Assembly (NCBI GenBank): GCA_035041965.1
Contig: JAPYMA010000786.1
Coordinates: 1 to 64,000, forward strand
Direction of reading: 5' to 3'
Source: Anisakis pegreffii
Taxonomy: Eukaryota > Nematoda > Chromadorea > Rhabditida > Anisakidae
DNA: 64,000 nt
The position numbers and the translations under genes were made by a program. The notes under the pieces are model-generated. The model ran no database searches. It was given only the letters and a program-made list of their open reading frames with translations, and was not told the DNA's origin. Position 1 is the stretch's first letter. The number at the start of each line of letters is the position of its first letter. Shown here piece by piece: positions 29,178 to 39,983 of the stretch.

Positions 29178-31520
29178 AGACTGCAAAAACTGAAACAAAT
29201 GCGGGAATTTCGCATGTTGGAATGCGCAGCCTTTAGTTAGTTTCATAGATGCATCACAGAAGAAGTGGGTGCACGGTGGATATTCGCTGATGATCACGTA
29301 GTGTCATTTTCGAGAATGATGATGATTGGTCTGGCTAGTCTGTTCAAGACTGCAAAAGGATAAAGGATCAAATTTGAGCAGATTTTGCTCGAGAATGCAA
29401 AGAAGCCAGAATCGCCCACGTTTAGACTCTGCACAGCAATCGTTCAGGTGTAGGCGATTCTATTGCAGTGAAAATTATGTTCAGATCGGATGGCAGGTGA
29501 AGAATTTTGCAGTAATTGGTTACTTCTAGGAGAAGCAACGTTCATTTGTTGTTAGGTATGTGGTCACAAGTTGGAATATTTGCGCTGAAGGAAATTGGAA
29601 TTCGGATAGAGCTTAAGTTGGGTTCGTTGCATGAAACAGAAGTCAACTTCTGATATGCACTGGATACAATTGCACATAGTGTGCACTGGATGCGATTTCA
29701 TCTACTTGATTTGATCATTTAGGAATGATTTTTGCAGTGAAAATAATTTAATTCAATGATACAAAAATCTAAAATTATCTAATGATCTAATTGTGAGTGA
29801 CATCTTATCAATGATATTATATCCCGATATCTGATCAAAATTGGTAAGAAATCTCATGATTGTGTACTGATCTGTGATCACTAATCGAATGCATCGAGAT
29901 GAATTCTAACAATTCTAATGCATTTCATTTAACATCACTGTTCATCTGTGAGTGGTTTAGTTTATTCGTTTGTAAATTGCTTTTTAATGATTTTTGTAAA
30001 ATATGAGTAGGTCTTATTGGGTCATATATTTCAATTTCTTTACTGACATTAGGAGGCGACCATGATATTTTATCAGTTCTGATATGTTATCTTTGCAAAA
30101 AAATCAGTTTATCCCTCGTAGTGATTTTGATTCGTAGCACTCTTGATATCCGCTTTCGATGTTTAATCCGTTCAGCGGCTCTTAGTGATTCACGTCATAT
30201 CCACTCATTCGTTAATGTTGTATTCATTGAGCTATTCTTTTATTTTTTGTTCACGGATCCCGAATTTTGTTCCACTCTTTAAATTCCACTCGTTATTTGA
30301 CTCAATCGCATGAACAATTCCATTGAAACGTTGGTATTTTGCTTGAACATTTCATTAGAGAATGTCAATGTGGACTCATCCATAGATAATCACTATTCAT
30401 TAATGATAATAATCACCCTTGATGGCTATGTTTAACGTTTTGCGGAAGTTTTTGTCATGATTCAGATTCCCATTGCGCTTGTTAGCCATTTTCCTTGATA
30501 AATATTACTTTTATCTATTTTTAGCCATCCTTTATCATACATACTATATAACCAGAAATTATTGCCATCTCTATCTTTCTCTTTCGTACAAACTGGGAAT
30601 TCGTAATTTTGCTGTTTCTGAAAATTACTTGAGAGTTTCGAATTGCTTTAAAATTCTCGTTGAGATCTCTTCTCAAGCTAAATGCAGAATTCATAATTGA
30701 AAGATTAAGAGGAGCTACCCGCCCATTGTATCTCTTAATCAACGTCCCAAAGGAAAGAGTCCGACTAAGGAGCCGGACAGACTGATTATAAATGTTTCAT
30801 ACGCACCAATGAATCAGTCTCTTTACGCAACGGGAATTTCTCTCATTTACTCCAGTTCATTTGAGGAGTTTCTCTTTTATTCAAGAATTTTTAATGTAAT
30901 TTATTCGAGAATTCTATGCCTTTTTAAATTTTCCTCAAAATTTTCCTCAAGTCAAAATTTTGTGCAGAATAGCAAAATGAATTACGCTTTTCTCTTCGAG
31001 TCTTCAATAATTCAATGATAAAAAAATGAATATGCAAAACTTTCTGTTAGTTGCCGTGTTCATTAGAAAGCCACTGAACGAGGTGAACGTTTTGCGTAGA
31101 GGAATATTATAAAATTATATGCTGTAAACATTCCTTTTGTAGTTGCGCTATATTTTCAATTAAAAGTTTCACGAACATGCGATCATAATTCATGGTTTAT
31201 TTTGAATTAACTCATTGTTTTGACCTTGATGACACGAGTGAAGCATTCGGATTCTGCATGAATGACATGATTTCTGCATGTGAATGATTTTTCAACGCAT
31301 AGTATATATTCATATCCATCCATATCCAATGCATATCCAATTTTTCAAAACTTCCGGAAAAAAAGGAATAAAGAGAGGATAATTTTTCGATTGAATTTTG
31401 AATTTCATAGGGTAGATAAATGCACGTTTTAAGTACGGATTAATTATCAGTTGCCATGACAGATAATTACCACATTCAATCAGTGATTAACTCGTAAATG
31501 CTTACAGTATGGCGTTACTA
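29178..31520. other. Gene-poor stretch, nothing recognised
   Basis: Both strands carry only short open stretches without family resemblance, and no clear splice-paired exons. I see no structured repeats here beyond simple AT-rich sequence. Confidence 0.5.
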
Positions 31521-31900
31521 CAGTAGTTCTTAACTTTTTCGCCTGCACCCCTTAAAAGTTGAATTGTGCTCGCACCCCACACTAACACTTAATCTATGAA
31601 TAAACGCGACCGAAACAGATTTTTATCATCAATTTTTAATAATCCATAAGAATGAATATTTGCAAAAGAAAAAACAATATTACAAAAAAGTAATAACTGC
31701 ATAAAGCCACAACTACATACATGAAAGACTGAAGTTCATGCATAGTAAAAAATTCCTGCATGAAACTTTTTCAAAATTATATACGGTAAAGCTCACCCTC
31801 GCCTAATTTAATGTACAACAAATGAAATATTATCTCGTACCTCCTGGATCAGTATCTCGCAAAATCAAGGGGTGTGAGCATCCCTAGTTGAGAACCCTTG
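31521..31900. mobile_element. hAT-like non-autonomous DNA element
   Basis: Imperfect terminal inverted repeats of about 38 bp: the left begins CAGTAGTTCTTAACTTTTTC and runs to GCACCCCTTAAAA; the right, read in reverse, begins CAAGGGTTCTCAACTAGGGA and runs to CACCCCTTGATTTT. Flanks CGTTACTA and TGTTATTT share five of eight positions, compatible with an eroded 8-bp target duplication. There is no transposase coding inside the 380 bp. Confidence 0.7.
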
Positions 31901-32455
31901 TGTTATTTTAATGAGTGGACTGGAAAGACTGAATTGCAGTAGTACTATAGGATGAGATTGAATGTTGTTCGATAGTGTAGAGCTTGAGCTATTTTGCCGA
32001 GTTTACGGAGTTGAACCCCTACATTTTAGCCTAAGCTTCAACCTGACCACGAGTGTGAGCCTAAGACTAAGTCTAAGCTTGAGTTCAAGCTTTTGAGTAC
32101 AGCTCGGGCAATCCGTAATAAGAAACAAAAAAGCGATTGGATACGAAAGAATTGGAGTTCATTGTTCATTTAATCACCTAAACTAATTTGTTCATTGGGG
32201 ATTTTCCTGCGATTTGTCAGCACATTGGAATTTGCTGTATTTTTTGATATGCTCATCTTTGAAAAAAAAAGAATTTTCGTCTTTGCAGAATAAACGTTTA
32301 AATGAGAATATGAACTATCAATGTATTCGTTAACAAAATAGCGTCGAGATAACGCTACTTCAAGAAGTGCCTTCATATTGAAAACGCATTTTGCATACAA
32401 TATAATGCATTGCATTGCTTACAGATTATTGAAAATGAATTATTCCCCTAATTGC

Positions 32456-32505
32456 ATGGAATTTTGCCGCTTACAATAAAGTTTACCGCTTACAACTTGG
32501 TACTT
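32456..32505 (+). repeat. Fragment related to the TTAA-flanked element
   Basis: CATGGAATTTTGCCGCTTAC followed by AATAAAGTTTACCGCTTAC reappears at 32851-32880 next to the large hairpin element. It is probably a partial second copy of the same family or its flank. Confidence 0.55.
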
Positions 32506-32767
32506 GTTTAGCTCACTTGGAGAATTGTCTTATCGTTAGAGAGAGCCTAATACCTCTCTCCTACATCCCAACCCCATAGCACCTTCCTCTCCCAACTGAA
32601 ATGTGTTTCCTCAATAGGTAATTTCCTCGAATTGTTGGTGGTCTAAGAGTGATCATTCACACTCAAACAGTTTTCTTAGAATGTTCTCCAAGCTCTCGTC
32701 TCAATTTGTTTGAGTGGGCACGTTGATGTTACCTATATCCCAGTCGATATTCTTAGATATCTTACAA

Positions 32768-33028
32768 TTAATAGGTATTGTTATATTACAATATAAACAG
32801 TATTAACAATCCAAGTAACAATATTAACAATCAATTTATTCACCTATTTGCATGGAATTTTGCCGCTTACAGTAAAGTTTATATTACAATAAACGGTAAA
32901 CTTTATTGTTACCTGGATTATCTGGATTGGTAATCCAGGTAACAATAAAGTTTACCTGGATTACCAATCCAGGTAGTCCAGGTAACAATAAAGTTTACCG
33001 CTTATTGTAATATAACAGTACCTATTAA
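32768..33028. mobile_element. TTAA-flanked MITE containing a 61-bp near-perfect stem
   Basis: TTAA at 32768-32771 and 33025-33028 brackets terminal inverted repeats of about 21 bp starting TAGGTAYTGTTATATTAC. Nested inside, arms 32881-32941 and 32953-33013 pair with 3 mismatches in 61 around an 11-nt loop. TTAA target duplication is typical of piggyBac-type transposition. No transposase is present. Confidence 0.75.
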
Positions 33029-33814
33029 GGGTTATATTACAGTGTCGCATAAAAACTTCATGCTTGTTTCCTGGAACCATTGCACATGAATAAATCTGTC
33101 TGCTGGTTTTTCATTGAATGCAACGAATGAAATATGGAAGAAACCTACATTTAGACAAATTTCGAGTTTTCAAATGAAACTGGACGATACTTTTGCGGTT
33201 GCGGTCAAATTTGCGATCGGTTGGTTGAATGAAGAAGAAATAGGCTACAAAGGTGATCTATGGACAGAACAATATATGCATGAGAAATTTTTCATTGAAT
33301 TATGGTGCCAAACTATTTGGATTACTCGCGCTAGAAAAAATTTCTGCATTGGTAATGAAATCATGATGAAATGGGTTTTCGTGAATCTATGAAAATGTGA
33401 GTAAAGCAAGCACAGCAACAACAATGTAATGATGATTCACTCGATTCAGCTGGTTTGTTCAGTAGATTTTTCAAAATTGAATTCATTCTCTTCGTTTTCA
33501 CTCGAACAGATTGGCGGTGTTCAGTGCATAACACTGGTTAAGTTTTCTATGCTTCACTCAAAATGTCACCGCAAATATCCTCGCGTTTTGTTCGTGTACT
33601 GTGATTTTTCTGTTTGAAGCGAAAAATTTCCTAAGCTCAATTTGCTGGATGAAGCCAAAATTTTGAGTAAATGATGAAGAAATAGATGGTTAGGTGTAAG
33701 TGGCAATCTCAGAGGAAAGCATCGACGAGTTTACAATTAGAGCGGTAAAGTGGGTATTTGATGCAGTATTCAATTAATGGATTACTGAACTAGTAGTTGC
33801 ACCTGATCGTACAG

Positions 33815-34020
33815 TAAATATTATGTGTGGTTGGAAATAGGAGGAATAATTAACTACTGAGAATGCTTTCGAATGTACAATACTGGTGAATATAGACTTA
33901 TACCAGTTATAACAGTTAGGGGATGCAACAAATATGTTGCCTTTCCCATATGTTCATCTTTTTGTTTTGATTTGAACCGTTTCATTGGAATGGTGTTTTG
34001 GGAATTCGAACAGTACAATG
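33815..34020 (+). repeat. Segmental duplicate, compact copy (empty site)
   Basis: Matches pieces of 36789-37610: ATGTGTGGTTGGA, GGAGGAATAATTAA, CGAATGTACARTACT, and CCCATATGTTCATCTTT through GTTTTGGGAATTCGAAC. Here AGGAGG runs straight into AATAATTAA, so this copy lacks the SINE found in the other and shows the pre-insertion state. Confidence 0.75.
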
Positions 34021-34356
34021 TTTACAGTACGAAAACCTGCAATTATGTGAAGTTAACTATCATTTGTCAAATTTCCTTACAACAAATACGTTTCGTTAAT
34101 TGTTTTTCCCATTTCATGCAATTTCCTGACAATTTTCTATTTAACATGCAATCACGGTTCTATTTGTCATTAAATGTCAATTATGACTAAATCATTAAAT
34201 GCAAAACTATCAATTATGACTAAAATTTTGATAGAGATCACTTTTTTAGAAAGTATTACGAAAGGATTATTAAAGAATGAATATACCTTGATGATACGAG
34301 TAAATGACGAATGAAAACTAGCCTTTTTCAAAAAAATATGCATCGTCAACCTAGCG

Positions 34357-34446
34357 ATTCGCCCACATGCGTATAATTGAGTCTATAATATAGACTCAAT
34401 ATATACATGTAGGCGAATAGACCTCAATATAGATTCTATATTGAGG
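34357..34446. repeat. Two adjacent hairpins
   Basis: 34357-34418 is a palindrome of about 31-bp arms beginning ATTCGCCCACATG and ending CATGTAGGCGAAT, with a few mismatches. 34422-34446 is a second, perfect hairpin with 11-bp arms (CCTCAATATAG) and loop ATT. They share the phrase CTCAATATA and are probably miniature foldback elements. Confidence 0.8.
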
Positions 34447-34826
34447 ATTCGAGATGATTTTCATCGCAGTAACTATTCATCATCAGAAATAATTTATGAA
34501 GTACGCAAAGAATAATAATAATGTATTCATGATAATAACATATAATAAGATGATACTAGTTTTCTTTCTGTTGATAGCAACAGGAAAACAAGCTCTAATG
34601 AAAACATTAAACTCAGTCATTAAATGATACGTCGCCGGGAAAGTTTTGCTCAAAATCGAGTGGGTGTACGGCAGTGATTGGTACTGCCGAGTCCGAGCCA
34701 TGCTATGATTTGGCTTGATTTAACAAGGAAATCAACAATGATAGTAATAAATGGATCGCATATCCATGAGTATGGCGTAGCATTAATCTTATCAGATAGG
34801 AAATTAACTGTTGAAAAAATTACCTA

Positions 34827-34942
34827 TAATATAGCATTAATCAACAGTCAAGTTGAATGGAACCTTAATTGATCAAATTTCGTTTCAAATTTTGATAAAT
34901 TAAGGTTCCATTCAACTTAATTATTGATTAATGCTATATTAC
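34827..34942. mobile_element. 116-bp hairpin MITE
   Basis: The terminal repeat TAATATAGCATTAATC is perfect at both ends (34827-34842 and 34927-34942). Homology of the arms continues to about 54 bp with a few mismatches, leaving a loop of only a few bases. It has no coding capacity; a TA target site is possible. Confidence 0.8.
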
Positions 34943-36788
34943 ATGATACTGACAAAGCAACAGGGAACCTCTCAAATGAAAGAAATACTGATGACGGTGA
35001 TAACGATAGTGACAATTGGACGATTGATAAATTACTTTTTATACTCGTTCGGTTGTTCTGTCAGCTTTATTATTGTTATCGTACAATTACTTTGGCCATA
35101 GGTTTCAGTTTATGTTTATAAATTATTAGATGAATATGAGCACGCATACACTTTCGAATGAAACATTTTATTTGATACGAAGAAACATTTCAACATTTCA
35201 ACTGGAAACGGCAAAACAATAAGGTGGATTGAATTGGTAATGCGTGAGTACAGTAGTCGTTATTGACTGGGATTAATATCGCGTGCGACTCCCAGGAACT
35301 TTGGTTATATATGACGTGATCGCTTTCGTTATTAAGAACTTAACGTCGCTGATGGAATTGTGGACATCCTTTTAGTTAGTCACGTTGGGTTGTTTGTTCA
35401 CCTTTATTTCCGAGAGGCAATACTATTGTTGCTCGGAAATTATAACTTTATCATTGTTATGTTCCCATTGTTTTCATTTCAGTCATACTGATAATAAGAC
35501 TAATGCCGTCATCAGTGAAATTTATGAATGAGTCATAAACAGTATCTACTTTCATATAAAAACGACTGAATACTCGTTGAGTCGTGCTGATTTCGTTGCG
35601 TTTATCACGCGAGGTAATGATGCGACGGTGTGATCAGTTTCTATGAATGCTGTTTATGAATACTTTCAATTGATACTAATCAAATATTTAAGAAAATAAA
35701 TTTATCACAGTACAAATAAGTACGAAGATATATCAAATACAAAAGTTTCTTATCATAATTATTGATTATGAAGAGTAATTCCGTGGGTATTGAATATGGC
35801 ATAATTGAATGTGAGTTCGTGTGGTGTTTCAACAATTTAGCATTATATTCGTTTCAGCAATTTGGCATTGAGACTTGTAAACGGTGCGAAATAGATGAAT
35901 GACTAAGAAATCACTTCCTTAAAGGTTATATGACCTGTTCAGAGGTTGCTAGTATGAATTGAACTTAATCAGTAATTAGCGAGTGATTCAACGAGAAAAT
36001 CTAATTTTCTTCGATATTATATTCGATATTAATTCGATAATTCGATACTGTAAGAACCACGTTATGAATGTCTAAATTTATAGGCTTCCAGATGTTATAG
36101 TTGAAAGAGAATAATGATTCTGATGTGGTTTGATATGATGGTGCGTGACAATAAATTAGTTTTGATAATTGCTATGATTCGATGCTTGAGTAATCCCATT
36201 ACTACTTTAGTATGAACGTAGTCATAGAATGCTTCCAACTTCAAGCTTTCCATACAGGATAAGATCGTATTGATCTTATTCATCAATTTGTTTTTATCGT
36301 ACTGATTGCCAAATGGTCGTATTTGGTATTGTTTCGATTTTGGGTGCATATATCGCTGTTGCTAACGAGATCATAAACAGGCTCGAGGCTCATGGAACCT
36401 CCGAAAATCGACTAAAGATAATAAGTCGCATGTTATATTCTTGATCCAATATCGTTTACTAACAATGCTTGTCACTAACGATGTAGTCATAATAAGATAT
36501 GTTTCAATAACTTTTATTTTATATCTTATATAATTCAATGTAGTCAATATATTTGCTAAAATTTGTTCGAGCTCTCCTATTGTTTATACTAATTGGATTC
36601 GGGACCGTTCAAAATGAAACGAATTTCTATAAAGAGTCATATTTTGTAGTAAGTCTGTGTTGATTCGGTGTGCTCGAATCACGATTCGAACAATACTATC
36701 GGACAATTGACGTATTATTTGTGATAATAGAAGCATATTACTTTATGAATTATGATACTACGATTTGATATTAATAATAATAATAGTA
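34943..36788. other. Gene-poor stretch, nothing recognised
   Basis: AT-rich sequence with short open stretches only. No family match, no convincing exon pair and no strong repeat were seen. Confidence 0.5.
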
Positions 36789-37610
36789 GAGTAAATATGT
36801 GTGGTTGGACACAGGAGGTGTCGAAACTAAGCCCTTTTTTGAATATCCCTTGAACTGAGATATTCTTGTGTGTTTATCTCTTTGCGATCAAACTTTTTAT
36901 CAAAGATTTTAGACCGACGCGGAATCGAACTCACGCCCTCTGAACAGATCGGATCCTCAATGCCCAGCGTGCACACCAGTACACTATCGGCCCATTGCTC
37001 GATGTTTCATATTTGATTCAAGTACTATCTCTTTTAGTGCTATCATCATTATACGCTAGCTTTTCGTGCTAGTCGCGACAGGAGGAATAATTAATTACAA
37101 TTGATTAAAAATACCTCCGAATGTACAGTACTAGTCAATATAGACTCATAACAGTTAAGGGGCCAATTGCTGGCCAATTAATATTATAATTTATAACGGT
37201 GAGGGGCCAATCGCTGTCCTATTGAAATTACAATATCAATTTACAATAACCACTTGATAAACCAATTATGGATTTGATATAACGGTTAGAGTGCCAATCG
37301 CTGGCGTATTACATGTATCGAATAACCGGTGAACTTCTCTGAGCTGATCTCCTCCTCGCCGGCTTCTCCACTGCCTTCTTTTATGGCTTTCGTTGCATTT
37401 CCTTTTCTCACGTTCTTGAAAGATCATATTCGTAGATAACATTTACGATGCAATTTCTCAGCTTTCAAGCTTTCAAGCCTTTGTTCTGGCTATTAGCATG
37501 CATTTTATCTTACTATTAATATGCACAAGTATGTTGCCATTCCCATATGTTCATCTTTATGTTTTGATTTGAACTGTTTCATCGAAATGATGTTTTGGGA
37601 ATTCGAACGA
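36789..37610 (+). repeat. Segmental duplicate, expanded copy
   Basis: Same ordered landmarks as 33815-34020 but about four times longer, because of the SINE (36819-37077) and a second insertion of roughly 365 bp between about 37163 and 37530. The second insertion carries three variants of GCCAATYGCTGGC (about 37160, 37203 and 37291). Confidence 0.7.
36811..37085 (-). mobile_element. tRNA-Leu-derived SINE with 8-bp target duplication
   Basis: The element 36819-37077 is flanked by ACAGGAGG at 36811-36818 and 37078-37085. On the minus strand the tRNA-like head (36993 down to 36911) has a 7-bp acceptor stem (GGGCCGA with TCGGTCT), D stem GTGT/GCAC, a GCACGCTGGG segment, a Leu-type variable arm (TCTGTTCAGAGGG) and a B box GAGTTCGATTCC. 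The T-stem is broken, so it is not a tRNA gene. Its ends also form a short inverted pair TGTCG/CGACA. The copy at 26191-26421 is homologous. Confidence 0.8.
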
Positions 37611-38681
37611 TATCACTTGTTTACATAAGCACTGATGACGTTCCAGGGGCAAATGTGAATGCTCGTAATTATTTGTTTCATTTCGTTGATGGTTGACTTG
37701 AAATGGGTTTATTTTGTTGTGTGTTTACTCTCTCTTCGGTGGGTAGCTGGAACGTATGAAATGTGATGAAATCAGAAATACAACTGGAAATGTAACATAT
37801 CATGTGGAATATCAACTGAAAAGATAAGCATATTCCCGTTTAATTTGTTCACCTTTTCAGCACTAAATCTTAAAAACAAGAAAATCAGAAGCTAGAAATA
37901 GCTTTTTTCCGCATATTTCTTGAACTTTAAAAAGAAATTCCTCATGTGATATATTTTCAAGAGACTAATTATTGAAAGGATTAAAGATGTGAAATTAAGA
38001 GACTAATTATGACGCTCGCAAGACTTTTGATTTTCTTTTTTTAGTACTAGTGGAAGGATTGGTTCTTGCTTGGAAAATAGACCGACTATCGGTATTAGGG
38101 GAGGATAAAGGTTATTACTTTTTGTTTTTCGAATGCGAAATGGATGGGTTTTGAGATCATTGAATTGGAAACATGTGGTGTGGCTTGTACGAGCTGTTTC
38201 ATAATTGCATTCAGCATCTTTCATTTGGATAATATAGGGAGTTTTGTGAGCGATTTTAGTGCGGAATTGAAACTTTCAACAGACATTTCTAATAGAAATG
38301 AGCGATCAACTTATTGATGTGTATCTTTTGAATGTTTTTTGAGATCTGTTGAATCAGTTCTCTTAATTCGACAAGAGCGATCGTCGTATTCTGAACTGTG
38401 AAATTGTCATTTGCAAATTTAGGTTGTAAGCTTATTGTTAGAGAACCATTGCGAAAGTCTGAGGTTCATTTCGGCTTGTAATGTGGTACGTTTATTTGCT
38501 GGCATTTTCCGAGAGAGTGCGAATGTTTCGGAAAAATTAATTTTTGATAATGTACTATAGAGGATGCAAACGAAGTTATTAATATTCCTCTTGAATTCAT
38601 GCTTCTGAATTATTTCACAGTCTTGTCGTGTCTTGAACGAACGAACTTTCAGAAAGAATTTAAGATTCCGAGATTTGACTT
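37611..38681. other. Gene-poor stretch, nothing recognised
   Basis: Only short open stretches without family resemblance on either strand. No repeat beyond simple AT-rich sequence. Confidence 0.5.
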
Positions 38682-39069
38682 GATTGAATGCGTGACCGGT
38701 CAATCTGTCTAAAGACATTTAGTCTAACGACAGTTTCCCTAAGGACACATTGCTTAACGGCATTTTGCCGAACGGACAGTTTGCCTAGCGGACAGTTTGC
38801 CTAACGGACAGTTTGCCTAACGGACAGTTTGCCGAACGGACAGTTTGCCTAACGGACAGTTTGCCTAACGGACAGTTTGCCTAACGGACAGTTTGCCTAA
38901 CGGACTGTTTGCCGAACGGACAGTTTGCCTAACTTACGGTTTTTTAATGGATATTTCGTCTAATAGGCAAATTGTTCCTTAGGCAAACTGTCCGTTAGGC
39001 AATGTATCTTCAGATAAACTGTCGTTAGGCTAAATGTCTTTAGATAGATTGACCGGGTACCGATTGAAT
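38682..39069. mobile_element. Foldback element with 16-bp tandem array and 8-bp target duplication
   Basis: GATTGAAT stands at 38682-38689 and 39062-39069. Between them the ends are inverted repeats of about 60 bp (ACCGGTCAATCTGTCTAAAG on the left, matched by the complement of the right end). The core at 38773-38932 is ten units of 16 bp, consensus CGGACAGTTTGCCTAA. Complementary single units (GGCAAACTGTCCGTTAGG) sit in the right arm, so the array can pair with it. An 8-bp duplication suggests hAT-type mobilisation. No coding sequence. Confidence 0.8.
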
Positions 39070-39951
39070 TCAGTTACGAAGCAATGAGCATTCAGCTTTA
39101 AGTTAACAGTTTTGATTGTGATGAAGTAACTTCATGAAAATACATTCCGTTCGTTAACTGTTTGTGATAGCATCGTAAATTTCTGTATCGCTCAATCACC
39201 GTGGTTGTTCAGTATTCAACCGAACCAAACACTTAACCAAGCGCGTCGGAAGGAGAAACAATTCAATTCAGTTGTAAATTCACGCCTGAAATTGCTGCAA
39301 ATTCTGCTCACTGAAACTGCAACACAGATAAGGGACGATCGCCTCGAGACAGATGCTATCAAAACAATTTATACAGCCAGTGAAATTTCTTCGAAAAAAT
39401 TCCCTTCTTGAAAATGTGATCAAAAATGGATCGTTCAGTACTCTGCTAAAATATTTCAAGACACTAGCAGTTCCCTTCCAGAGCTGGTATATGCCTGAAC
39501 TCTATCATAAGTCAATATCTAATGATGTTATGCTTGCAATTATACTTTAATTGTATGTAGAGTCAAGACGCTAGCTTCAAAGATCAATGCACAATGCCAC
39601 GATGATGTTATTCTTTGGGTTTTCGCTTGACTGCTTACTGGCTTCACAGAGATAGATAGATCTTGATAGGATCAACACATTCAACAAATTGGTTGTTGAA
39701 TGGGATGTGTAATTTTTACTGCGCTATTGCTATTGTTGTTATTATTACTGGTGTGTTATCATAATATCCATTGCTTAGGGTCCAATCTCTTTTAAAATTT
39801 ATGCTTTTAGTGTTGTTTACAGCTTACGCTTAGTTGTGTTCGTATTATGTCACAACAATACTTCTTCATTCCACCGGGAGTCTATCGTGAAAATGTATAA
39901 AATATAGCACTTCGAGAGTAATTGCTGGTTTTGAATTGGCATTTTCTGAAT

Positions 39952-39983
39952 CTTAAATGAACGAAGACTTTCGTTCATTTAAG
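39952..39983. repeat. Small perfect hairpin
   Basis: Arms of 14 bp, CTTAAATGAACGAA and its exact complement, around a 4-nt loop GACT, in otherwise unremarkable intergenic sequence. Confidence 0.85.

Noticed and set aside
33114..33392. 92-codon open stretch, plus strand
   Set aside because: No similarity recognised and no supporting splice sites; several open stretches of this length are expected by chance.
36911..36993. Functional tRNA-Leu gene on the minus strand
   Set aside because: The acceptor and D stems pair, but the T-stem does not and the anticodon stem is poor. It is embedded in a repeated element with target duplication, so it is SINE-derived.
38773..38932. CRISPR-like array
   Set aside because: The 16-bp units are directly contiguous with no spacers, lie within an inverted-repeat element, and the genome is eukaryotic.
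39205..39411. Possible coding stretch (helical-looking, ...ARRKEKQFNSVVNSRLK...)
   Set aside because: No family resemblance, no paired exon with matching phase, and only 68 codons. Not enough to call, though composition is suggestive.
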